This document shows, in pieces, positions 33,501 to 45,500 of a stretch of 64,000 nt of DNA. The translations under genes were made by a program, and so were the position numbers. The stretch is from assembly GCA_032209605.1 (NCBI GenBank), contig JASFXZ010000032.1, positions 7,441,722 through 7,505,721 of the forward strand, given 5' to 3'. Numbering within the stretch: the stretch's first letter is position 1; the number at the start of each line of letters is the position of its first letter. This DNA comes from Mactromeris polynyma (Eukaryota; Mollusca; Bivalvia; Venerida; Mactridae). Under the pieces are notes generated by a model. It was not told the DNA's origin. It worked only from the letters and a program-made list of their open reading frames with translations, and made no database searches.

Positions 33501-36500
33501 TGTATTTATATATTCCATCGCAATTTTCGTACAGGTATTAAATAAACGTATTCATGATCTTTCAGACCAAATAGAAGAACAAGTTGTGAATGTAATACTG
33601 GAGTTGTCTTCTCCTGATAGTTTGGATGAATACAGAACAGAGGCAGTGGCTGTAAGTGGCTTGGTATTGTTTATATATTGTTCATAGTCATATTTAAGTG
33701 TCAAGTGATGCAGATTTGTATGCCTGACTTTCTGTCCATTGTAATATTGATCGATGTGCAAAGAGTTTTGTCCCTGCCTAGTCTCAAGGTTATGTTGACC
33801 TCATTAATATTAAGAATTTGCAATTAAGAAGTTTTAAATGGTAGTAATAAGGCAGTCCATTTATGTGATCAACTTGATTGAAAATTAAAAAATGGTAACT
33901 TTGCTAAGAAAGAAATATTTGTAGAAACTGACTATAAAGAAGGCAAAATTGATGTTGATAATTTCTATCTGAATAGATGTAATAATTGTGTTAATGTTAA
34001 TGTTGCCATCAGACGGAAACACCTCGTGTCTCAGCTTAAATTTTTAATGCTTTCAATGGATTCCAACAAAACTTAGCAAAGTTGTTAATGTATTATCGGA
34101 AGTGTCAAGTGTCAGGTCTGTGCTGTTAAGGTCAAGGACATTGGATGATCATCACTTGACTGGCTTCGTCTTTGTTTGGTACTAGTTTATCTAGATGACA
34201 TAGTTGGATTTCTATACCTATATATGTCGTGAAAGACATGGGTAGTGAGATGTTATAGTTGTGGCACCTTACTACTCTGTCTTTTGTGACAAGATAGGAC
34301 CATCACAGGATTCATGTTTTTGTTATGAGATAACCTATAGGCCCTGAACAGGATATGTCTTTAATGCCAAGAAAGTTGTATCACCGGATTAGTCATCTGT
34401 GAAGAGATCAGGAAAGGTCTTCTTGGGAATAAAGGTACCATCACAGATTTGTTCCACAGTTGGAAACCAAGAGTTGCTGATGTTTAAAAGAATTTTGAAA
34501 TTAAAGACCCCCGTCATTGGAAGGATACTTTTATTTCAATGCTCGATGGCAGATGTATGAAGTCAGAAGAATGGATATAAAGACTGGAAACGAGTCCTGG
34601 TCAAGTTAGTTCTTACTGTCCAAGTGGTTGTTTTGTATGATGTTGATGGATATATCACAGCCTGCTTGGATCAGTAGGGTCACTTGAGTTGACGTCAGTC
34701 AGTAAATAGCTGTCAGCTTGTGGATAAACTTGAAGAATCAGTTATGAAGGCTTGAATCTTTGTATGCATTTGTTGGGCTGGTGAAGTGACGGTTGTCAGA
34801 CCATATCAGCTGTGTAGAAGAACCAGATATTGACGACAAATCGGTCAGACCTAAAAAAAGATGAAAAAGAGTTAATACACTGGAGAAAATAACAGTTACT
34901 TTATAGTAGAGTTTGTTGCTAAAATGGCTGTTAGAGCCATCAACGTGGTTGTGATGTGTTGATATCTATTTCATATCACAGCCAGCTTTGATGAGCTCTC
35001 GCAGCCAGCTTTGATGAGCTCTCGCAGCCAGCTTTCTGGTAATGCTAAGGATTGGTATTCTCATAGCAAGAACATTTCATATACATATTTGTTCATAAAC
35101 TGGGTTCTTACTAAGATTCTAAAACAAGACCACAGAAAGATTTCTGTATAAATTTTGCTATGTAACTTGCCACAAAATTGGTGAAGTGTGAGTCCCCAGA
35201 ACATATGAAGGAGTTTATGTCTCCAAATTGAAGAGTTCCCAAGAGCCCTTGTAGAAAAAAGTGGTCAGTTAGAGGGTTGACTGGCTGCCTTTCTTCCTAT
35301 GGTTCTGGGATGAGATTAATTATGAATTGTTACAAGGACTGGATGAAGGATGAAAGCTAGAATTGTTTTATGCAACTGGATGGGATAAGAATGGATAGAT
35401 CAGCTCAGAAAATGCTCGTAGAAGTCGTCGACTATAAGCTGCCGTATTTCACAGTGGAACGAGCCTCGCAAAGTGTCTGTGAAATGCTGAATAACATACC
35501 CATATCACAGCCAGCTTTGATGAGCCTTGCTTCATGAAAGAACCACGGATACAGAACACGGGGAAGAGAATGTTTCCTAGGTTTTTGGAGGAAAAGAGCA
35601 ACAAAAATTGATGGATCAGATCTGTTCAAAACCATAATTTTGTTTAAGGATAAAGGAGGTATACCCTGATTTTGAAAGCTTTCTCCAATGGGATTTTCCT
35701 CACCAGAATAATGCTTTGTAAAGTTCTTGAATTTATTGGATGTTCAGAAACCAACAGTGGTATATGTATCCCAGAATGCACGTTGTGGAGGCATCTTAGT
35801 GGCTATGATGTGGTGATTATAGGTTCGTATCACAGCCAGCTTTGATGAGCTCTGAGTCATGCAACTCACAAGGGTAGAATACAACGGCTAATGGAGAAAA
35901 GTATGGCAACTCGGAACTGGAATAGGAGCCTGGGCATCATTTGTTGCGTTGTCAGAAGTGGAATATTCATGAAGAATAATTGGATTGGTATTTGACAGAA
36001 CTGTTGAAACAATTCCTGCGGGTATTATGTTGGCATCAAAGTGGTTGTGAAATGTCGGGAGTTATTCATATCACAGCCAGCTTTGATGACAATATGGCCT
36101 GTGAAATCGTCATTCTGTGCTGAATTCAAAAGAGTAAATATGTGGTATATAAGTGGAATACTTCAGATTTGGGCTCGGCATTGGAGATAAAATTAGATAG
36201 TTTAGCAAGTTAAAAAAAGGCAAAGATCTCTTTGGTAAAAGTTGTTATAGTTCTTTACTTATAAAACGTGCACATTAAATGTAAATGTTTTTATTTCAGT
36301 TAATGAGTAAAATGGCTCCTCTGCTTGGCAAAGAGATGACAGAGAGAGTATTCCTCGCTAGATTCTCAGAAATGTGCACAGATCCATTGTTTCATGTGAG
36401 AAAGGTAAATATATGCTGTGCTTATAAATTCTACGGGACCGACAACGTATATAATTGATACATTAACTTGAGTTATGAATGGTACTAGCGACTATATCTG

Positions 36501-39500
36501 GAAATCAAAACATAATAGAAAATTATAAATCCAAATTTGCATATTGCCAGAAAATACAGTGAATAATGAAGTATTAAAACAAATATCACCACTCTTACTT
36601 TGCCTGGGGTCCGTCAGGTGCTGAATCTCTGATGCTGATAATTTCTTGACTGGGTTTTACCTTTTTATAGCTAAATTACCTATAATTTAGGGGAAAATTG
36701 ACCCTTCAGCTAAAATCCGGAGGGTCAAAATTCCAGGGACCAAAGGGTCAACTCCAAGGTCAAATGGAACCCCTGTTTTGCTTTATATCTATTATTAATT
36801 TAAGCAAGATTGTTCAGTTATGAACTGTAAGATTTGTTTATTTTTGAAAACATTTGGTCAATTTATTTAAGGTGTGTGCAGCCAATTTTGGAGACTTCTC
36901 TTCTGTTGTTAGTCAGGCTAGCACGGAGCAAAGATTGGTAAGTACTTGTGTGTACAACATTTATTACAACAATTGAGCATACCACTTGCATGTCATCAGT
37001 TTTTTACTGGATTTTACTTTTTTATAACCAAATTACTAATACTAATACATTTTGGAAATTCCAGGGGTCAGCTCCAGGGTCAAATTGACCCTTGATGCTA
37101 TTGCTTATAGTTTTTGGATTCTGAAGAAAAATGCCAAAAAACTTATGAGATTTGCTAGTATGAGAAATAAGCTAATGCAGTTGGGATAATGTGTTGTAAA
37201 CAATTCTATGGAAGTTTAAAAGAGTTCAAGGGTGTGTCATAACTTGATCTAAATAATGTTTAATACGAAAAATCACTTATGTTTTACCATCTGCTGCAAA
37301 AGATTGAAAATGGGATATAGTTATAACTGTCCCAGTACTAAGGTGTAAAAATACAAAAAATTGAAAATTCGTACCATTTTTAGACTTGGTTCCAAGTTCA
37401 CAGAATATTTATATCTCGGCATGTATCAATGACTTAACTTGTCTTTGCAGTTGCCCAAATTTTATTTTTTGTGTGAAGACGGTGTTTGGGGTGTAAGGAA
37501 AGCCTGTGCGGAGTGTTTTATGGCGGTCTCGTGTACTTGTTCTCCGGAAGTCAGGAAAACCGACTTGGCTGCACTATTTGTCAACTTACTATGTGACCAG
37601 TCCAGATGGGTATGTTTTATACTGTTTATTGTATTAGTTTTGTGGTGTGCTCTCGGGGTCCTCGCTGGACGCTGACTTCATTGCTTGTCCTTTGTTGCTT
37701 CTGGTTCAATCTGACCAGCGATGTAGAACTTTTTGTGTGTGAAGAAGCTATGCATCTGGCTTAAGGAAGGTCGGTGGTTTTGCCCAGGTGCCGTCTGTGC
37801 CTATAATAATAATACTAGAAGGGGCATTGGGGATCATCGTCGGTCATTGTAGCTGGAAAAGTCACTATATGACTCTGGCTGTTTTTGTGTCTGAAAGCCC
37901 CATTACAAAAAGATCAATGAATACATTGTGCTTTGCTCTGAAAAAGAGAAAATTATGTAGATTTATATAACCAGTAAATATCTGTTGAATTGGTATCTAG
38001 ACTTTGATACTTCGATAAATATAACGATAAAGCCAGTTTTCTGAGTATTAGTATGTTTCCTTGATAGTCTGTGATATGAACTTATACTTTGTAGGTCAGA
38101 ATGGCTGCCTTCCAGCAACTTGGTCCATTTATATCCACGTTTGCTGATGCTGATTGTACAGGGATGTTTGTGAATGAAGATGGAACACTGGTGTTCAAGC
38201 CTGAAGAGATGAAGAGAAGGTAAAACAGTTCAATGTTCAATAAGTTTAAATCTGGGGTTTAATCGTAATAGTCGATACAAATCTTAAACTGCAAATGTAT
38301 CTGTTATATGAGTGTCAGATCTAAGTATTTCTCCTCTCGTGGCCCCATTATGCAACGTATTATTAGCTCACATGTAGCATAGCGTTCAATAAGATTATGA
38401 CCAGACCGTATATATATATATATATATATATATGTTACACATTGAAACATGGACATTCCCTTGTAATCTTTTTACAAATTTAAGAATGAAACCTCATAAA
38501 AAAAACTAAAGTAGAAGCTTCTTTAATTCACAGCGAAATGGATTCCATGATGTGTGTTTATAGCATGTATGTTTGCTTCCGTAATCTGTTATTTACGCCG
38601 GAATGCAAAAAAAGTCCAAAGTCATGAGCCATGTTCTGTGAACAGCAAGAATAAGCTCTGTTAATGCAAACAAATTAAAAGAATGTCATGAAAGTAAAAA
38701 TCTGATGTATAAAATGACTAGTCTTTAAGTACTTGCTATGGCATTTATAGTCTTGTATTAATACCTATCATAATGAAATTTGAAATCTTACATTTGTTAA
38801 TTAGGCTTAAGAGAGATGGGGATTCCAAAGGTGACTCTGTTGTGTCTGATATAGTCGACTGTGATAATAAAACTTTACCTGACGTGATTCCGGCGAATAT
38901 AACTAATGCCTCTCATTCTGGTGCAACTGACTGTGATATTATGGCTAATCTTGTGTCTCTTGACATGGACACGTCCGACGATGACGACGGTGATGAGGAT
39001 AGAACGAAGACCAATCTACTTGATATGGATTTGGCTGTAGAAGATGGTGGTACGAGAGAAGCTGCATTAGACTTGTTAGTTCAGGCTAATCTGCAAGAAT
39101 CTGTTGAGGAAAGGAGAGCTGATTTTTATGCGAATACAAATATCGAAGGTGCAGATAACGAACAATTTAATGAAAGGCAAGTAAGCTCAGAACCTGAAAA
39201 TTCCAATCATAATAATGCAACGGGAGGAACCGATGTGTGTGAAGATGCAAAAATAGAAAAGCCAAATACTGATGAGATTAGAATTCCATGTGAAACCAGT
39301 GAATATTGTACTGAAGATGATGAGGAGGACGTTGTAGTTACTACAGTTGAGGACGAATCAACTGATGATCGCTCTATAGAACATGTTCATATACATTTAG
39401 ATAGCTCTAGTGATTATGATTCATTTCAATATTGGCGAACTCCTTTACCTCAAGTTGAAGTAGATTTAACAAAATCTGATAACAAAAATGGACCAGGTAA

Positions 39501-42500
39501 TATAAGTGGTGCTCTGTCTAATGTACAGAGTGGGACTGGGTTGGACGATGGTATAGGATTGAATCTAGCTTTATCCGATAGTCTATCAGATCTAACAGTC
39601 TGTGATAATCAACAATATTCGTCTGTGATGCTTGATGGTCAGCGAGCAATCGAAAGTAATACTCCAAGCACGAGTTTCGGACAGTCCGAAGAAACGACAA
39701 TGACTGTGATAGATGGCGTCGTACAAGGTACGGGTTCATAGACATCTATGTGGTAACCCAGCTTTTTCTTTCTCTTGTGCTTTCCAACTTTTGAATGATA
39801 ATTATTATTGATCTTTTTCGTAAATCTATCTTTTTGATTATTGTGGTAAAAAGTGGAATATTGTGATGCATGTATGTTGTTATATAGAGAAGTATTGTTG
39901 GTGTTATGGTGACTTTCTTTTCAAATATACAAATTGTTGTCACTATGAATGTATTCTCTTGCATGCGGTGCTATAGGCTTATGTCTGAAGTTTCTTTGAT
40001 AGTGAACAAGTAAGAATGTAGCACTACAAACAACTGTCCACTTAGTACTATACTTAAAAAGTATTGAAAATGTGGAAAAGAAATGCTGTCCACTCGTAAC
40101 CATTGTTACTGCACATTTTATGTCGAGCTAATATTTGATTTTTCTTGTGTTTGAATATGTATGTAAATACTATTTATTTATTTGAATGTGTTTATCATGC
40201 ATGTTGATGTGAATAATATTTGGGGCTTTCAACCGGCTTGTGAAGAAAACCCAATGATGCTTGCCATTTTGACTGAAAAAAACTGTTTGTTTCCTTTCAA
40301 TTTATTGTCCCAAAAATCCTACCCCAAATGGAATATATTTATGGCCAAGTATTGTTGCGGTCATATCATGTTGGATCTGTCTCTATTAAAAATAATAAAA
40401 GTATGTTTGTAAAGTTAAATTGCAGCCGTTTTTCAACAGGCTATTGGAAACAGATTTGTGTTCAGCCTTTGGCAAGTAACATTGGAAACGTCATTTGCTT
40501 GCTTAAATATTTAATTCCCTGCACAGTCTTACTGTAGCTAGATGCTTCTTGTACTAGCAGTGATTCTTTTTGAAAATAATTTTACTGCCTGTGTCTTTTC
40601 ACTTGGGAAAATAGGCACGATGAATCCCAAATTTTGGAAAATAAGGTAATAGCTGTTTTGCTTATAAAAATAATTTTTCAGCTGTGGCTGGTGTTGGTTA
40701 TATATATGAGGCGATATAAGAGCAACTATTCTTTTATAAAAGGTTAAATATACACAAACCTGACTTGATAAAAAGAAATTCAGTCAGACTCAGAGGGGGG
40801 AAATGGACACTTTTTGATAAGGGGAAAAGTCCTTTACTTGGCAGTAAAATTAACCCAAATATAATCACGGACTAGGCATGTAGAAGCAGTCGGTATAAAA
40901 TTAATCTACTTCATGTTCAGGGTGAACATTTTGGGGCCTTGTATGTATTTTGTATTAAATGTCATGCTTTGGTGCTTTCAGTTTTTAGGACATGTTTGTT
41001 TCTGGTGAATAGTTTCGGATTATGATCTTTATGGAAAGTACAATCCGGCTAAATTGAACTGTCACTTTTTATTTACATCACCACTCTAACAGGACGGGCA
41101 AATAAAAAAGAGACAAACATTTTCTATAGAGTTAGCTGATGAATACTAACATTGCTTAACTATTGTGTCTGCAATATAATTATAGATAGTGGATCATGGC
41201 CGTAAATATTCCAATGTCTTGTTTTCAATATTGTACATGGTGCCTTGTGCTTACTAATCCTTCTAAATGTCCACTACGTTTTGCACAGTTTCTCTCAATC
41301 GTGTCTAGACTCGGAAGCTTTTTCCTGGTAATTCCCACTTTGGTTTTCCGCGTATGAACCCACAGTAACGTGAATTGTCCTTTCCTGAGCATTATTTTGT
41401 TTCTCCAATAGTCTGTATCTTAGTGTTGCAGAACTGCGACCATCTACATAGAAGAAACTGTGCAAATAATTAGTCTGAAGGACATTATATGATTAAACTT
41501 CTAGATTAGAAATGGCAATATTTGCAAAATAATGCTGTATTTGTTGTGTGTCAGAAATCATCCGTTTTCTGCTTAGAGCTATGCCAGGCAAATCTCCCTG
41601 GGGGGATAGGAACGACGACCATTTAAAATTACCTTGGTGTGTGTCAAAATAGGTCTGTGGGGTCAAAAACCAATTAAAATCCAATTAGTAGTCCAAATAT
41701 TTCTACTGTCTTTCCTACCTCTACCTCAGTCGTAGAGATTTTACTGGAATAGCCCTTTTGTTAAATAACTTTATTGTTCACAGTAATGATAAGTTTGGTC
41801 TTTCAAAACCTGTTGGGGGGGGAGTTATTTTAATAGAAAAGTTCCTTCAAAAAAGCTGTAATTGCATATATTGCCATTTTCTTGACAATAATTTGTTCAG
41901 ATGTAGAACCTTATTTAGGACATATTAAGAAGATGTTTGTATGGCATAACCCTGCCTCCCCATGAAAATGGCCCCTACTCTAAAAAACAGTGTGACAATA
42001 AAAAATCTAAACAATTGATTAACCTGCCCTACGAAATTTTGCTGAGTAGGGTTATTCCAAACAAACACTTTTTAAGGATGGTCTAGGAAGCCTTGGATAT
42101 AACTGTTCACCTACTTGTCTCGTCTCGATATATGTCCCCGCTGCTGTGTCATTGTGTCTGGTGTCATCATATCATCACTTTAATGTGCTCTAAGATGTCA
42201 TTTGTAAAATAGTTGTAGGCTTTCATTGTTTCAAACTGGATGAATAGTTTATAGAATTTTTCTCATAAGTCGGACCCTAAGTACTTCAATGAAAAGTCGT
42301 ATTTTCAAATAGCAGAGTCAAATCAAAGCAAATTGTATTCGGTTGGTGAAAGGCCTGTGACCACCTGATCTTTCTTTTATAAAGGCTGGCTTTATTTCAC
42401 AAACTCTTAGAGAAATGTTCGATGTAGCAAAAAATATCAATCAACTTGAAAGCCTTCACATGCGCTTTTTTCAGTTGTCAACTTTCAAATGGCATCTTAG

Positions 42501-45500
42501 CACATCAATCTATGGGTTGTGACAAATATTTAACTGTGACGAAGTAATTTCATTCAGATCATAAATTTTCTATTTGTAGTTCTAAACTTCTTTTCATTCT
42601 TTCATCACATTAGTTAAATGTCTTAAGATGTTGACCATGTCTCATTGACCGATAGAATTAACTTTTTGTAACATATTAAATGGAATTTAATTTTTGTAAA
42701 CTTAAACATTGTAGTTGTTGCAGATATATTAAACATTTCAGATTAATTAGCGGACACTTCAGTAATTAAGCTAAAATGGCATGTGCTACATGTCTGATGA
42801 TTTCTTGAGATTTTAGAACTATACTGATTTTGCTGAACACTGCTTTTGATTTTCTTACAAGTTTACTAAATTGGTGCTAGATTTTCGAAAGTTTATAGCG
42901 AGGTTTGATGAATAAGTAATTTTTTGGATCTGCTTAAGGAATTTTATTAGATTAAATTGGAGGTTTGAAACCAATGACAGTTTGGCTACCCTACTAGATC
43001 TGGCTAAATAGATAGTTTTTATGATAAAAAATATACAAAAACATTCTTTTAGTGATGAAAAAAATTGATGAAAACATTCTTTTAGTGATGAAAAAAATTG
43101 ACCAAAAACATTTTTGTGATGTAAAAAAATTGACAGAAACATACTTTTTTGATGAAAGAATATATAAAATAACAGATTCATACTAGGCAAAGAATAATGC
43201 GTAGCTCTCTGTGTTAGGTAAGTTGTCACAACCCATCTCCTTCAACTTGCACCTGTGTGGTGTACATACTAACCAAGCGCCCCTGGTTTGTTTATTGCAG
43301 ATATTAACCTTGGCCATATAGACAGTAATCTACTGCTGTCGTTATTGCCTCTTGCAGATTTAAGTGGGGCGGGACTAGCGTATATGGACAATGATCTCCA
43401 ATGTATGTCACCCACGGGGCTCAGGGACATGTTACCTGACGATGCAACCCTTGCTCAACAACAGGTACGTGTAATTTAGGCTCTAACATTGCTCTCTATA
43501 CATGCTTCTCGCTGCGATATCAAGAACTCGGCACTCCAATGTCAAAATCTTAACTGCTCAGTCAGATTACTATGCTGACTGAGTAATTAGTATTACAATT
43601 CAATTCATTTTTGCATAAATTGAGAGTGAATCTTGAGAATGTTAGTAAGTAATTAGTGCTGAGTTTAATGGTTAAAATTAAATCTTGGACTTTAACTCAA
43701 TCTCAAAGAAAATAGAAACAATCGGTGAGCAAATCCTTATAATCTGTAAGTAGTTTAAAGAGTTATTATTCACATCGGACTTCATTGTCCGTTGTGGGTC
43801 TGTTGTCAAAACAATAAATACATACACTGCCATCCAGAAGTTTCATCACACTTGAATGTTTTGAATTTCGTTACTTTTGCTTTCAGAATTTCAATAAGAC
43901 ATGATTGTATGACCACAAAGTAAAATTTTCGATCCCACTTCTGTGATAGATAGTTAAGAACGAGCAATTTGCACATCTCGGCAGCAGCATCAATCGGCCT
44001 GTATCCGAAACCAATATGAAAATAAGATTATTTGTTTCAGTACAAATTTATAAATACTTCTACAGAAAATTATTGCTGTGTTAAAAGCATTTTTCGGTTT
44101 ATTGCATGTGAAACAAATATGAAAATACATCAATTGCAATGGGAAATTGTCATAAGTGTGAAGGAACTTTTGGAGGGCAGTGTATGACATTCCAGATGTT
44201 GGGGACAAGGCTCAAGTTGCTGATACCTTGCTGTGTTTGCTTATTTGTATCTTGTGAACTTAATCTTTTGTTTAATTGATAATCAGTTATATGTATTTTA
44301 TCAGGACATTGTGCCTCAAAGTCTACTAGAGAATTATTTGGGTATGATAGATCCGTCCCGAGCCCAGACAGTCGACGCTGAGATTACCAAATACTGCGCC
44401 TACAATTTACCTGCTGTAGCCTACACACTGGGAAGAGAAAACTGGCATTGTATAAAGAACTTGTATGAAACCCTAGCAGCAGATATGCAGGTAGATGTTT
44501 GATAGTTCTAACGTTTAAAAATTTCCAGCTAAGTAAGATGAGAGTATTCTGCCTTTTGTGTTGCGACATATTTTGTTCTTGAGGGCTGTTCCAGAAAAAT
44601 CTCCTGGGAGTTGGGAGGGTGGGGTAACAACAACTGTCCAAATAAGGGGACAGTCTGGTTTTTTGGACCCCCACACAAACAAATTTTGACCCCTCGACAA
44701 TTGGTGGTAATTCCTACCCCCCTTGGGGAGATTTTCTTGAAATATCCCCGAGTAACTGTATCACAAGTAAGCCATGATTTATGAAAGCATTACTTAATGT
44801 ATGGTTTTACCATTACTAGAACTTCTAACAAACTGAAACATGCACATTATACTTTGCCTAGACCAGATTATGAAAATTCGTCTTGTGATGTGTGCAGCAG
44901 GCATGCTCAATAGATTCATCGAGGCATGCTCAATAGATTCATCGATTAATTTGATTCAGTGAAATAAATACTATATATTAATTTATCTCTATGTTGAACC
45001 CAGTCCTCGTGCCTTGTTTGCGGATTGTGAAGACATTTTCGCTCATAGTGGGATCTGACCCTGTGACCTTTGGATCAGGAGTCTAGCGGTCTAACCCTGA
45101 CCATCATGCATCTCTCTGCACTGAATAGCAAGTAGTTTACTGTTGGTTTATATAATGTTTTCAGTGGAAGGTACGAAGAACTCTAGCTTTCTCCATACAT
45201 GAGCTGGCTGTGATACTTGGAGAAGATATTACGCACCGAGATCTCGTGCCTGTATTTGATGGATTTCTGAAAGATCTTGATGAAGTTCGAATTGGAATCC
45301 TCCGTCATCTAGCCGACTTCCTTAGGGTATTGTAGATTGCCTTTGCTTACTAACTCTGTATTTTGTTTTGGCAGGTACTATGCTTAACAGTTATAAATAA
45401 AATATAGGTCAATTTGACTTCCATTACACCACCTTTTCAAAGAATTAACACTCTTATCGACTTACACAATTTGTTGCCGATCAATAAGGCTTGAAAAGAG

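Larger units (their letters stand above)
33652..36299 (+). ncRNA. Intronic miR-71/miR-2 microRNA cluster (PPP4R1 intron 7)
   Basis: The intron contains one miR-71 hairpin (34222-34294) then five miR-2 hairpins (34601-34687, 34925-35007, 35455-35537, 35777-35862, 36020-36100), all on the host-gene strand. The order, miR-71 first and miR-2 paralogues after, is the arrangement known for the protostome miR-71/miR-2 cluster. Mature sequences match the family exactly or nearly so, and each has a complementary opposite arm. Unlike most long introns of this gene, I recognised no SINE or MITE between the hairpins. Probably co-transcribed with PPP4R1 or from an internal promoter. Confidence 0.95.

Noticed and set aside
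33535..33565. Earlier acceptor for exon 7 (GTACAG ending at 33534)
   Set aside because: In the required phase it meets TAA within four codons.
34311..34332. CATCACAGGATTCATG as another miR-2
   Set aside because: Seed-like, but it lies only some 17 nt after the miR-71 hairpin and has no upstream partner arm.
38773..38804. Met start for the acidic exon (MKFEILHLLI)
   Set aside because: It precedes the ATTAG acceptor; joining at 38805 keeps phase with exon 11 and gives continuous PPP4R1.
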